A DNA stretch of 64,000 bases, taken from Nocardioides perillae. Its GTDB lineage: Bacteria; Actinomycetota; Actinomycetes; Propionibacteriales; Nocardioidaceae. Below are positions 49,692 to 57,943 of the stretch, piece after piece. Every line of letters starts with the position of its first letter. The first letter of the stretch is position 1. The stretch lies in assembly GCF_013409425.1 (NCBI RefSeq), contig NZ_JACCAC010000001.1, forward strand, positions 3,472,001 to 3,536,000, written 5' to 3'. The notes under the pieces are model-generated. The model was not told the DNA's origin. It ran no database searches and was given only the letters and a program-made list of their open reading frames with translations. Made by a program: the position numbers and the translations under genes.

Positions 49692-51086
49692 TCAGGCGCT
49701 CGGGTCGTCGGCGCCCAGCACCGTGCCGGGCTCGACGCGCTGGCCGGTGCCCCGGCCCTCGAGGGCGGCCTCGCCGCGCACGACCACGTCGCGGCCGAAG
49801 GTCCACTCCCCCGTGACGGTCAGGCGGGTGGCCTCCTTGAGCGACGGGGCCCCCTCGGGGAAGCGCTGGTCGAAGGAGCCGACGAGGCCGTAGTGCTCCT
49901 TCTCGAGGTCGACGAAGGGCACGTCGGCCGCGACCTGCTCGAGCACGAAGTCCTGGCCGATGCGGTAGACGTCCGAGCGCAGCACGAGCAGGTCGTTGGT
50001 CGTCTTCACCGGCACGAAGCGGTCGCGGCCGACCTCGATGGTGCGGGCACCCTCGAAGACCTCGATCGCGGCCCCCATCGCGGTCTCGATCTGCACGACC
50101 TCGGGGCTGGAGGGGTCGGCCGGGTCCACGGTCTTGACGTTGCGGATGAGCGGCAGGCCGAGGATGCCCTCGCGCGCGTCGAGCACGTCCTTCATCGCGC
50201 GCAGGTCGAACCACAGGTTGTTGGTCGAGGTGTAGCGGTGGCGGTCGAGGTCGGCCAGCGCGTCCTTGTCGGAGTCCAGCGTCTGCGCGGTCTCGCGCAG
50301 CACGATCCGGCCGTCGGCCTTGCGCCGCGCGAAGTGGCCGCCCTTGCGGTCGGAGGCCGTGCGCCGCACCGCCTCGATGGCGAAGGGCGCACCGCTCGCC
50401 GCGAACCAGCCCGCGACCCGCGGGTCGGGGGTCGCCCCGAGGTTGTCGGAGTTGGAGACGAAGACGCGGGTGAAGCCCTCGTCGAGCAGCTGGTCGAGCA
50501 GGCCGGTGCCGCGCAGCGCGGTGTAGAGGTCGCCGTGGCCGGGCGGGCACCACTCGAGGTCGGGGTCGGCCGGCCAGGAGACCGGCGAGAGGTCCTTGAC
50601 GAGGAGCTTGGGCTCCTTGTTCTGCAGGAACTCCAGCGGCAGGCCCTCGACCGGGAGCTCGTCGTAGCGCGCGAGCGCCGCCATCGTGTCGTCGGAGGTG
50701 CGGAAGCTGTTCATCACCAGCAGCGGCAGCCGGGCGTCGTGCTCGCGGCGCAGGTGGAGCACCTGGCGCGCGATGATGTCGAGGAACGACAAGCCGCGGC
50801 GCACGCAGAGCAGCGACTTGGCGCGGTCCATGCCCATCGAGGTGCCGAGGCCGCCGTTGAGCTTGACGACCGCGGTCTCGCGGATCGCCTGCGCGGCGGC
50901 CTCGTCCGCGACCTCGACGTCGGCGAGGCGCTCCATGTCGAGCGGCTCGATCGTCGACTCGGGGATCATGCCGGTCTCGCCGTGCTCGAGCAGGCGGTAG
51001 TAGTGGGAGAACACCTCGACGGCGGTCGCGTCGACGCCCGCCTCGTGCATCTTCTCCTGCGCGCGGCGCAGACCGGAGCTAGCCAT
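49692..51086 (-). CDS. galU: UTP-glucose-1-phosphate uridylyltransferase, eukaryotic-type (UDPGP family)
   Basis: Makes UDP-glucose for cell-wall and storage glycans. At 464 residues it is far longer than E. coli-type GalU (about 300) and belongs to the UDPGP family: VVKLNGGLGTSMGMDRAKSL (nucleotide loop), LVMNSFRTSDDTM, WCPPGHGDLYTAL, FVSNSDNLGATPD and ARTIEVGRDRFVPVKTTNDL. The ATG lies 7 nt after TACGAT. It begins the galU-moeA-moaC-mog-rimJ run and is divergent from the cyclo-ligase gene with 23 bp between start codons. Confidence 0.93.
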   Translation of the reverse strand: MASSGLRRAQEKMHEAGVDATAVEVFSHYYRLLEHGETGMIPESTIEPLDMERLADVEVADEAAAQAIRETAVVKLNGGLGTSMGMDRAKSLLCVRRGLSFLDIIARQVLHLRREHDARLPLLVMNSFRTSDDTMAALARYDELPVEGLPLEFLQNKEPKLLVKDLSPVSWPADPDLEWCPPGHGDLYTALRGTGLLDQLLDEGFTRVFVSNSDNLGATPDPRVAGWFAASGAPFAIEAVRRTASDRKGGHFARRKADGRIVLRETAQTLDSDKDALADLDRHRYTSTNNLWFDLRAMKDVLDAREGILGLPLIRNVKTVDPADPSSPEVVQIETAMGAAIEVFEGARTIEVGRDRFVPVKTTNDLLVLRSDVYRIGQDFVLEQVAADVPFVDLEKEHYGLVGSFDQRFPEGAPSLKEATRLTVTGEWTFGRDVVVRGEAALEGRGTGQRVEPGTVLGADDPSA

Positions 51087-51093
51087 GGTCCCG

Positions 51094-51099
51094 ATCGTA
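51094..51099 (-). promoter_or_regulatory. -10 element, leaderless galU
   Basis: TACGAT on the minus strand, 7 nt before the ATG; overlaps the opposing -10 of the cyclo-ligase gene by two bases. Confidence 0.55.
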
Positions 51100-51103
51100 G
51101 GCT
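51098..51103 (+). promoter_or_regulatory. -10 element, leaderless 5-formyl-THF cyclo-ligase gene
   Basis: TAGGCT 6 nt before GTG 51110; its TA is shared with the galU -10 on the other strand. Confidence 0.55.
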
Positions 51104-51109
51104 GGCCGG

Positions 51110-51751
51110 GTGGCTCCCCCGCAAACCCCTCCGGGCGGGCCCGGACCCGCCGACCCGCGCCGACCGGCCGGCGACGGCCCGCTGCCCGCCAAGACCGCGC
51201 TGCGCGACCAGGTGCTCGCCGCGCGGCGACGCCTCTCCCTGGCCGAGCTGGCGCAGACCGCCCTCGCGCTGTCGGAGGAGGTGCTCGCCCTCCCCGAAGT
51301 ACGCCGTGCCGCCACCGTCGCGGCGTACGTCTCGGTGGGCAGCGAGCCCGGCACCGGCCTGCTGCTCGAGGCGCTGCGGGCCCGCGGGCACCGCGTCCTG
51401 CTGCCGGTGCTGCGCCCGGACCTCGACCTCGACTGGGCCGAGCACCGCGGCGCGGTGGGCCTGGCGCGGGCGGGGCGCGGGCTGCTCGAGCCGACGGCGC
51501 CGACCCTCGGCACCGACGCGGTCGCGACCGCCGACGTCGTGCTCGTGCCCGGCCTGGCCGTCGGGCCCGCCGGCGAGCGGCTCGGGCGCGGCGGCGGCTC
51601 CTACGACCGGGCGCTCGCGCGGGTGCCGGTGGGCACCCTGACGGCCGTCCTGCTCCACCCCGGCGAGACCGGGCTGCCCGTGCCGACCGAGTCCCACGAC
51701 CGCCCGGTGGCGGCGGCGGTCGTGCCGGGGCGCGTCCTGCGCTTCGGCTGA
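51110..51751 (+). CDS. fthC: 5-formyltetrahydrofolate cyclo-ligase
   Basis: ATP-dependent enzyme converting 5-formyl-THF to 5,10-methenyl-THF. In its 213 residues AKTALRDQVLAARRRLS is the ATP-binding N-terminus, and LAVGPAGERLGRGGGSYDRAL the folate/phosphate loop (GRGGGxYD). The first 20 residues are Pro/Gly-rich and variable. It sits divergently to galU, a pairing common in actinobacteria. Confidence 0.93.
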   Translation: MAPPQTPPGGPGPADPRRPAGDGPLPAKTALRDQVLAARRRLSLAELAQTALALSEEVLALPEVRRAATVAAYVSVGSEPGTGLLLEALRARGHRVLLPVLRPDLDLDWAEHRGAVGLARAGRGLLEPTAPTLGTDAVATADVVLVPGLAVGPAGERLGRGGGSYDRALARVPVGTLTAVLLHPGETGLPVPTESHDRPVAAAVVPGRVLRFG

Positions 51752-51767
51752 GCCCGGTCGGCCGACG

Positions 51768-54440
51768 TCAGCCCAGCGGCTCCTCGGCCGGCTCGAGCAC
51801 CAGCACGTCGCGCGTCGCGTCGCGCACGGCCGCCTCGCCGAAGGGCCACGGCAAGGTGCGCCCGTCGACCCACCGCTCGGTCTGGTCGACGTAGTGCTCG
51901 CTGGCGGGGTGCCCCGACACCCCGGTCAGCGAGATCCACCGCGAGTCGTCGAGGTCGGCGAGGTCGACCACCATCCGCATCGACGGGGCCGCCGTCACGC
52001 CGTAGCCCTCGGCCGCGTCCCACGAGGTCGCGTCGACGGTGCTGCTGCCGCCCGAGACCTCCCAGCCGTCGCGGTTGAGCAGCCGCTCCGCGAGGGCGCT
52101 GCCCGACTGCCCGATCGTCGGGCTCTGCAGGTCCAGGCGGTGCAGCCGCCCCCACTCCCACTCCTCGGCGTCGCGGCCGAGCAGGCGGGTCAGCTCGTCG
52201 CGGGCGTCGCGCATCGCCTGCCGCACGACGTCGTCACGGGTCTCGAGCCCCGGCGTGCCGACGTCGTCCCACCACGGGTCGAGCGGGTCGTCGAGCAGCG
52301 CGTCGACGACCCCGAACCACCGGTCGCCGCCGTCGGGGTGGACCTGCGCGGGCAGCTCGTCGTGGAAGGTGAGGCGCAGCAGGTGCGACCACACCGCGTT
52401 GAAGTACGCCGCGCCCGCGCTGTCGGCGGACTGCGCGAGGTCCCAGTCGCGCAGCAGGCGCTGGCCGTCGGAGAAGAAGCCGCGCGGCAGGTCCTGGCGC
52501 AGCAGGTGCGGCAGCAGCGTGGTCGCGAAGGGGTGGCGGTCGTCGAGCTGCAGCGCCACGGCGTCGTCGACCCCGAGCCGCTCGCCGACGGCGACGTCGC
52601 TCTCGAGCCGGTCGCGGATGCGCTGGGCGCGGTAGCCGAGGTCCCAGTCGCGGGTCAGCAGGTAGGGGTAGTCGGGTCCCACCACGGCCTGGTTGGCCGT
52701 CACGACGAGACCGTCGTCGGGGTCGAGCTCGCTGGGCAGCGCCTCGAAGGGGACCGGCCTGGCGGACCAGTCGTCGGTGAGCCGCCAGCCCTCGGCCGGC
52801 CACCGCCCGTCGTTGCCGGGCAGCCGCACCGGCACCCGCCCCGGCGCCTGGTAGCCGACGTGGCCTTCGCGGTCGGCGTAGACCAGGTTCTGCGCCGGCA
52901 CGGCGAAGTCGGCCGCGGCGGCCCGGAAGTCGGCCCAGTCCTCGGCCTGGTTCAGCGCGAGCAGCGCGTCGGCGGTCGGCGAGGGGCGCAGGGCGGTCCA
53001 GGCGAGCGCGACCGCGTAGCCGTTGCCGCGCGCGGGGTCGCCCAGGGCGTCGGGCGTGGGCGCGTTCGCGCCCACGGAGCTGAGCTCGCGGCTGACGTCG
53101 GAGAGCAGGGGGCCGTGGTGGGTCTCACGCACGACCAGCTCGAAGTCGGGGGCGTCGCGCACCTCGACCACCTCGGTGCGGGTCTCGAGGGGTCGCAGCC
53201 GCCGCCCGTGCTGGTAGCGGTCGCCCCGCACGCGCTCGAGGAACAGGTCGGTGACGTCGGGCCCCAGGTTGGTGAAGCCCCACGCCACGTCGGCGTTGTG
53301 GCCGATGACCACTCCCGGCACGCCGGCGAAGGAGAAGCCGCTGACCTCGTAGGGGCACTCCTCGTCGACCGTGCGGCAGTGCAGTCCCACCTGCGTCCAC
53401 ACCCCCGGCAGCGAGACACCGAGGTGGGGGTCGTTGGCCAGCAGCGGCAGACCTGACGCGGTGTGCTCGCCGGCCACCACCCAGCTGTTGCTGCCGAGGC
53501 CGTCGCCGTGGCCGAGCAGCGGCGGCACGGCGCCGAGCGCCTCACCCGCCGACGTGAGCGCCCGCGCCTGCGCGGCGGTCCACCCCGGGGCGGGGCGCGC
53601 CGAGCCGCCGGCGACCCCGCTCGCCGTGGTGGCGCCGACGGCCTCGGCGTCGGCGTCGAAGGTGCCGCCCACCACGGCGCCGCCGTCCACGATCGGCTCG
53701 TGCTCGTCGTAGGGGTACGCCGGGAACAGCTGCTCGGCGCGCGCCCGCCCGACCCGCACCGCGGCGGTGACCCGCTCGACCTCCTCGGCCATGTTGCCGC
53801 GCAGGTCCCACGCCATCGCCTTGAGCCACGCGAGCGAGTCGACGGGCTCCCACGGCTCTATGGTGTGGTCGAGGCCGGTGGCGCGCAGCAGGGTGTACTC
53901 CACCGCGACGTCGGTCGAGCCGCGACCGTCGAGGTAGGCGTTGACCCCGTCGGCGTACGCCGTGAGGGCGGCGCGCGTCGCGGGCTCGACGAGGGCCAGC
54001 TCGCGCTGGGCCACCCGCCGCCACCCCATCGTGCGCACCGTCTTGTCGGACTCGAGGGCAGCCTCGCCGAAGAGCTCGGCGAGCCGGCCGGCGGTGGCGT
54101 GGCGGCGCACGTCCATCTCCCAGAAGCGGTCCTGCGCCTGCACGAAGCCCTGGGCGAAGAAGAGGTCGTGCGCGGTGTCGGCGTAGACCTGCGGGATGCC
54201 GTGCTCGTCGCGCAGCACCTGCACCTCGGCGTCCAGCCCGGCCAGCTCGAGGCGGCCCTCGGTCTGCGGCAGCGGCCGGCGCACCAACGTCGCGGCGGTC
54301 GCGACGCCGGCGACCAGCAGCAGGACCAGCACCACGGCCGTGCCGAGCGCCCAGCGCGCGGGCCGGGGCCAGTCGCGCACGCGCGGGACGGCGTCGCGCA
54401 GGCGGGGCTCGGCGGGCGGTGCGGGCGTGCGGTCGTCCAT
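51768..54440 (-). CDS. Penicillin acylase family protein (peptidase S45, Ntn hydrolase)
   Basis: An 890-residue amidase precursor. A membrane segment at about 30-53 anchors or exports it. The alpha part begins DAEVQVLRDEHGIPQVYADT, AQGFVQAQDRFWEMDVRRH; autocleavage should occur before the Ser of SNSWVVAGEHTASG (about residue 315), which becomes the beta-chain nucleophile; LANDPHLGVSLPG and VTANQAVVG follow. Substrates in this family range from penicillin to acyl-homoserine lactones; none can be inferred. ATG 54440 is preferred over an ATG 8 codons earlier. It converges on fthC with 16 bp between stops. Confidence 0.92.
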   Translation of the reverse strand: MDDRTPAPPAEPRLRDAVPRVRDWPRPARWALGTAVVLVLLLVAGVATAATLVRRPLPQTEGRLELAGLDAEVQVLRDEHGIPQVYADTAHDLFFAQGFVQAQDRFWEMDVRRHATAGRLAELFGEAALESDKTVRTMGWRRVAQRELALVEPATRAALTAYADGVNAYLDGRGSTDVAVEYTLLRATGLDHTIEPWEPVDSLAWLKAMAWDLRGNMAEEVERVTAAVRVGRARAEQLFPAYPYDEHEPIVDGGAVVGGTFDADAEAVGATTASGVAGGSARPAPGWTAAQARALTSAGEALGAVPPLLGHGDGLGSNSWVVAGEHTASGLPLLANDPHLGVSLPGVWTQVGLHCRTVDEECPYEVSGFSFAGVPGVVIGHNADVAWGFTNLGPDVTDLFLERVRGDRYQHGRRLRPLETRTEVVEVRDAPDFELVVRETHHGPLLSDVSRELSSVGANAPTPDALGDPARGNGYAVALAWTALRPSPTADALLALNQAEDWADFRAAAADFAVPAQNLVYADREGHVGYQAPGRVPVRLPGNDGRWPAEGWRLTDDWSARPVPFEALPSELDPDDGLVVTANQAVVGPDYPYLLTRDWDLGYRAQRIRDRLESDVAVGERLGVDDAVALQLDDRHPFATTLLPHLLRQDLPRGFFSDGQRLLRDWDLAQSADSAGAAYFNAVWSHLLRLTFHDELPAQVHPDGGDRWFGVVDALLDDPLDPWWDDVGTPGLETRDDVVRQAMRDARDELTRLLGRDAEEWEWGRLHRLDLQSPTIGQSGSALAERLLNRDGWEVSGGSSTVDATSWDAAEGYGVTAAPSMRMVVDLADLDDSRWISLTGVSGHPASEHYVDQTERWVDGRTLPWPFGEAAVRDATRDVLVLEPAEEPLG

Positions 54441-54529
54441 GGTCTGGCCATTGTGCCGTACCATTTGGCAGTCGAAGGTCGAGAGTGCCAGCGGACGTGC
54501 TCCGCCGGCCGATCCCGAGGAGCCTCCAG

Positions 54530-54856
54530 GTGCCCACCTACCAGTACGCCTGCACCGCCTGCGACCACGCCTTCGAGCAGGTCCAGAGCTTCAGCGACGA
54601 CGCCCTCACCACCTGCCCGGCGTGCCAGGGGCGCCTGCGCAAGGTCTTCAACGCCGTCGGCGTGGTCTTCAAGGGCTCCGGCTTCTACCGCACCGACAGC
54701 CGGTCGAGCTCGTCGTCGAGCGACACCGCGGGCAGCTCGAGCGGCTCCTCCAGCTCGTCGGACTCCTCCTCGTCGAGCACCTCCGGCTCGTCGTCGACCT
54801 CGTCGTCGTCCTCCTCCGCCGGCTCGGCCTCGAGCAGCACCGCCGCCGCCTCCTGA
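54530..54856 (+). CDS. FmdB-family zinc ribbon protein with poly-serine tail
   Basis: A 108-residue protein. Residues 1-50 are the FmdB regulatory-protein zinc ribbon: VPTYQYACTACDHAFEQVQS with two Cys-x2-Cys pairs (CTAC, CPAC), then RLRKVFNAVGVVFKGSGFYR. The remaining 55 residues are almost entirely Ser, with scattered Asp, Gly, Thr and Ala. Actinobacterial FmdB proteins often end in a short Ser/Lys tail, but this one is extreme. GTG 54530 has GAGGAG upstream. Confidence 0.88.
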   Translation: MPTYQYACTACDHAFEQVQSFSDDALTTCPACQGRLRKVFNAVGVVFKGSGFYRTDSRSSSSSSDTAGSSSGSSSSSDSSSSSTSGSSSTSSSSSSAGSASSSTAAAS

Positions 54857-54864
54857 CACCTCGC

Positions 54865-54913
54865 CCACCGCTGGTCGAGCAGCGGACCCACCCCCACCGC
54901 CGGTCGAGCAGCG
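54865..54913 (+). repeat. 20-bp direct repeat CCACCGCyGGTCGAGCAGCG, two copies
   Basis: Copies at 54865-54884 and 54894-54913 (29-bp period) differ at one base, in the 182-bp gap after the FmdB gene. The second continues into AGCCCCGACGAGCGTGTCGA. GGTCGAGCAGCGAG-type words are recurrent intergenic sequence in actinobacteria as far as I recall. Confidence 0.6.
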
Positions 54914-55026
54914 AGCCCCGACGAGCGTGTCGAGACCCCCGCGAGCGCGCCGCCCCGGCCTCGACCCGGGAGCTGCCCGCCGGAGACCCCTGTGGACGAG
55001 CGCACGCACGCGACGCCCCGCACGCC

Positions 55027-55032
55027 TAGCGT
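55027..55032 (+). promoter_or_regulatory. -10 element, leaderless SAF-domain gene
   Basis: TAGCGT 6 nt before GTG 55039. Confidence 0.5.
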
Positions 55033-55038
55033 CGAGGC

Positions 55039-55701
55039 GTGTCCTCGACCACCTCGCCCCCACCCGGCCTCCGGCGTCGCCTGACCCGGTGGCGACGCCG
55101 CACGCGGCGCCGGGTGCTCGCCCGGCGCCGGCTGCTCGCGGCGGTGCTCGCCGCGGTGGCGGCGCTGGCCGCGGTGAAGGCGACCGCCCCGCCGGCGGCG
55201 CCGTCGGCGGCGCTGGTGGTCGCGAGCCGCGACCTGCCGGCCGGCGAGCGGCTCGGCCCCGGCGACCTGGAGGTGGTGCGGGTCGCGCCGGGCAGCCGGC
55301 CGGCGCGCGCGCTCACCCGAGCCGACGCCGTCGGGGAGGTCCTGGCCTCGCCGCTGGGTGCCGGCGAGCCGGTGACCGACCTGCGACTGCTCACCCGCGA
55401 CCTGCTGGACACCGCGCCCGGCCTCACCGCCGTGCCGGTGCGGCTGCCCGACGCCGCGGTCGTCGACCTGCTGCGCGTCGGCGACCGGGTCGACGTGGTC
55501 GCCACCGCCCCGCGCGGCGGGGTGGCGACGACCGTGGCTGCGGACGTCCGGGTGCTCGCCGTCCCGCCGGCAGTCGCCGCGGAGCAGGCGAGCGCCGCTC
55601 CCCCGGGTCGGCTCGTCCTCCTCGGCACCGCGCCCGAGGTCGTCGGCGCACTCGCGGCGGCCGCCGCGCGGGACTACCTGACGGTGGTCTGGTCCGGCTA
55701 G
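55039..55701 (+). CDS. SAF-domain protein (CpaB/RcpC-like)
   Basis: A 220-residue protein: strongly basic N-terminus, one membrane segment (LLAAVLAAVAALAAVKA, about 32-48), then a SAF domain (ALVVASRDLPAGERLGPGDL, GEVLASPLGAGEPVTDLRLL) and a beta domain with VRLPDAAVVDLLRVGDRVDVVA. This is the layout of the Flp-pilus assembly protein CpaB/RcpC, but no tad pilus genes are nearby, so the role is open. It is 48 bp upstream of mscL. Confidence 0.85.
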   Translation: MSSTTSPPPGLRRRLTRWRRRTRRRVLARRRLLAAVLAAVAALAAVKATAPPAAPSAALVVASRDLPAGERLGPGDLEVVRVAPGSRPARALTRADAVGEVLASPLGAGEPVTDLRLLTRDLLDTAPGLTAVPVRLPDAAVVDLLRVGDRVDVVATAPRGGVATTVAADVRVLAVPPAVAAEQASAAPPGRLVLLGTAPEVVGALAAAAARDYLTVVWSG

Positions 55702-55749
55702 CGTCTCCCCGACCGGCTCCGACCCCGGGGCCCGCACGAAGGAGCACAC

Positions 55750-56139
55750 GTGTCCGGCTTCAAGAACTTCCTGCTGCGAGGCAACCTCGTCGACCTCGCG
55801 GTCGCAGTCATCATCGGCACCGCCTTCGGCGCGGTCGTCACCGCCTTCACGGCGTGGCTGACCAGCAAGATCCCCGCGGTGGAGGACGTCTTCGCCGGCA
55901 CCGAGCTCGGTGACCTCGGCTTCTTCCTGAACGCGCTGATCTCGTTCATCGTGCTCGCGGCGGTCGTCTACTTCGCGGTCGTCCTGCCCTACACCAAGGC
56001 CCGTGAGCGCTTCTTCCCGAGCCCTCCCCCGGGCACGCCGGAGGAGATCGAGCTGCTGCGCCAGATCCGCGATGCCCTGCAGGCCCAGGCCGGCACCGGC
56101 TCGGTCCCCGGCACCGGGACGCAGACCCCCGGCACCTGA
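55750..56139 (+). CDS. mscL: Large-conductance mechanosensitive channel MscL
   Basis: Pentameric emergency valve opening under hypo-osmotic shock. The 129 residues show GFKNFLLRGNLVDLAVAVII, GTAFGAVVTAF (TM1), FLNALISFIVLAAVVYFAVV (TM2) and the cytoplasmic bundle EEIELLRQIRDALQ. GTG 55750 is preceded by GAAGGAG. It probably shares a transcript with the SAF gene. Confidence 0.95.
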   Translation: MSGFKNFLLRGNLVDLAVAVIIGTAFGAVVTAFTAWLTSKIPAVEDVFAGTELGDLGFFLNALISFIVLAAVVYFAVVLPYTKARERFFPSPPPGTPEEIELLRQIRDALQAQAGTGSVPGTGTQTPGT

Positions 56140-56258
56140 ACGGTGATCGTGCGGACCCGCAGCCACCCGCTGACCGCAGGTCCACACGTACCGACGAATA
56201 GCCGCCGGCGCCCCGGCCTGCCGCGGGCCCGGCCTGCCCGGCGAGCCGTCAGCGGCGC

Positions 56259-56480
56259 CTACGAGCCGTGGTGCGGCGGCACCTGCTCACGCCACCAGCG
56301 GTCAGCGGCGCTCTCCCCCCGCGGGGAGGGCGCCGCGGCGCGTTCGTCTGAGGTCGTGTCGGGCAGCACGTCGCCGAAGACCTCGGCGCGGCGCCGGCGC
56401 CGGGCAGCCTCCTCGCGCAGCCGGCGGCGCTCGTCCGCCGCCGCGGCGTCGACCTGGGCGTCAGACGCAGAGTCCGGCAT
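56259..56480 (-). CDS. Small charged hypothetical protein downstream of the LCP gene
   Basis: A 73-residue hydrophilic protein with a helical Arg/Glu/Ala stretch (DERRRLREEAARRRRRAEVF) and a C-terminal RWWREQVPPHHGS. ATG 56480 lies inside the 3' end of the LCP gene (20-bp overlap), suggesting coupling. The family is not recognised; WWREQVPPHH looks conserved-type rather than random. Confidence 0.66.
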   Translation of the reverse strand: MPDSASDAQVDAAAADERRRLREEAARRRRRAEVFGDVLPDTTSDERAAAPSPRGESAADRWWREQVPPHHGS

Positions 56481-57720
56481 CGAGCGCCTCCTGGCGGGCC
56501 TGCTCGGCGGCCGCCTGCTGCTGCGGCGAGGCGCTGGGGCTCGACGGCGTACCGCCGCCGCCCGCGCCGTCGCCGCCGTCGCCCGCGCCGGACCCCGGGC
56601 CCGCGGGCCCGCCCGGCACGTCCGCCGCGCTGATCGCGGTGCCGGTGAGGGTCCGCGAGAGCGGCTCGTCATTGCGCATCTTGCGCCAGAGCACGTCGGC
56701 CTGGTCGGTCCACACGATGCGGTTGGAGTCCTGCGGGTCGACCTGCCACGGCACGGTCATGAACTTGATCTTGTCGAGCCCGATGCCCTGGAACTCCTGC
56801 GCCAGCCCGGCGAGCCGGCCGATGTTGCCCAGCCCCGGGTCGACGGTGAGGCTGCGCGTCGCGGCGGAGGCGAAGGAGATCAGCCGGTCCGGCCGGCTCA
56901 GGGTGTCGGCCGAGAGCACCTTCGCGGCCATCGAGGCGATGAAGGCCTGCTGCCGCTTCATCCGGCCGATGTCGGAGCCGTTGCCCACCGCGTAGCGCTG
57001 GCGCACGTAGTTGAGCGCCTCCTTGCCGCGGATCTCGCGGGTGCCCTCCTCGAGGTAGATCCCGTGCTCGCGGTCATCGATGGTCTCGGGGATGCAGACC
57101 TGCACGCCGTCGACGGCGTCGACCATGTCGCGGAAGCCGTTGAAGTCGAGCACGACGTAGTGGTCGATGCGCAGGTCGGTGAGCTGCTCGAACTGCTGGA
57201 TGGTGCAGGCCGGGCCGCCGATGCTGAAGGCCTCGTTCCACATCTGGTAGTCCTCGGCCGGGATCTCGCCGCGGTCGCACGCGGGCCGGTCGACCATCGA
57301 GTCGCGCGGGATGCTGACGCCGTAGGCCCGCTCACGGTCGGCGGAGAAGTGGAAGAGGATCGTGGTGTCGGAGGCGGCGGCCCCGGACTCGCCGTCGATG
57401 TCGTTGCCCTCGCCCTCGCGGGTGTCGGAGCCCATGACCAACACGTTGAGCGGCTCGCGGGAGCCGGCGACGTCGACCACGTCGGGCCGGTCCTGCAGCC
57501 GGTCGCCGACCTCGACGACGTTGAGGTTGCCGCTGAGCTCGCGGTAGAGGTAGACGACCGACAACCCGGTCACCAGCGCCATCGCGACGACGGTCGCGAG
57601 GAGCACCTTGGCGACGGTGTGCCGGCGCCGGCCGCGCCCGCGGCGCTTGGCGCGGGCGGTCGACGCGGCTCGTGGCGGGGTGGCGTCGAGGCGGCCGGGG
57701 CCGGGCTCGGCGTCGGTCAC
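56461..57720 (-). CDS. LytR-CpsA-Psr (LCP) family cell-wall ligase
   Basis: Membrane-anchored phosphotransferase that attaches glycopolymers to peptidoglycan. The 419-residue product has a basic N-terminus, one TM (about 37-57), and an LCP domain with conserved DTTILFHFSADRERAYGVSI, PRDSMVD, LDFNGFRDMVDAVDGVQVCI, GKEALNYVRQRYAV and RMKRQQAFI, holding the Asp/Arg residues that bind polyprenyl phosphate. A Gly-rich, Gln/Ala-rich tail follows. GTG 57720 has TGGAG upstream; an ATG at 57831 would add an unconserved segment and overlap a possible -10 (TACCCT). Confidence 0.91.
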   Translation of the reverse strand: MTDAEPGPGRLDATPPRAASTARAKRRGRGRRRHTVAKVLLATVVAMALVTGLSVVYLYRELSGNLNVVEVGDRLQDRPDVVDVAGSREPLNVLVMGSDTREGEGNDIDGESGAAASDTTILFHFSADRERAYGVSIPRDSMVDRPACDRGEIPAEDYQMWNEAFSIGGPACTIQQFEQLTDLRIDHYVVLDFNGFRDMVDAVDGVQVCIPETIDDREHGIYLEEGTREIRGKEALNYVRQRYAVGNGSDIGRMKRQQAFIASMAAKVLSADTLSRPDRLISFASAATRSLTVDPGLGNIGRLAGLAQEFQGIGLDKIKFMTVPWQVDPQDSNRIVWTDQADVLWRKMRNDEPLSRTLTGTAISAADVPGGPAGPGSGAGDGGDGAGGGGTPSSPSASPQQQAAAEQARQEALDAGLCV

Positions 57721-57943
57721 GAGGTCTCCACGAGGGCAGGCAGCAGGGGCGGCGGTCAGGGGCACCACGGCACCGCCCGGCAGCTCCGGCCGGACGTGCA
57801 CCACCCTCCAGGGTAGGTGACCGACCCACATGATGCGGCGGCGCGCGCGTGGCGGCCAAACCGGCGGTGCCGCCCTGCCGGGCCGCGGCGCCGCCCGTGC
57901 CAGGATGTCCGCCGACGCCGCCGGTCCGCGCCGGCGGCGCTCC

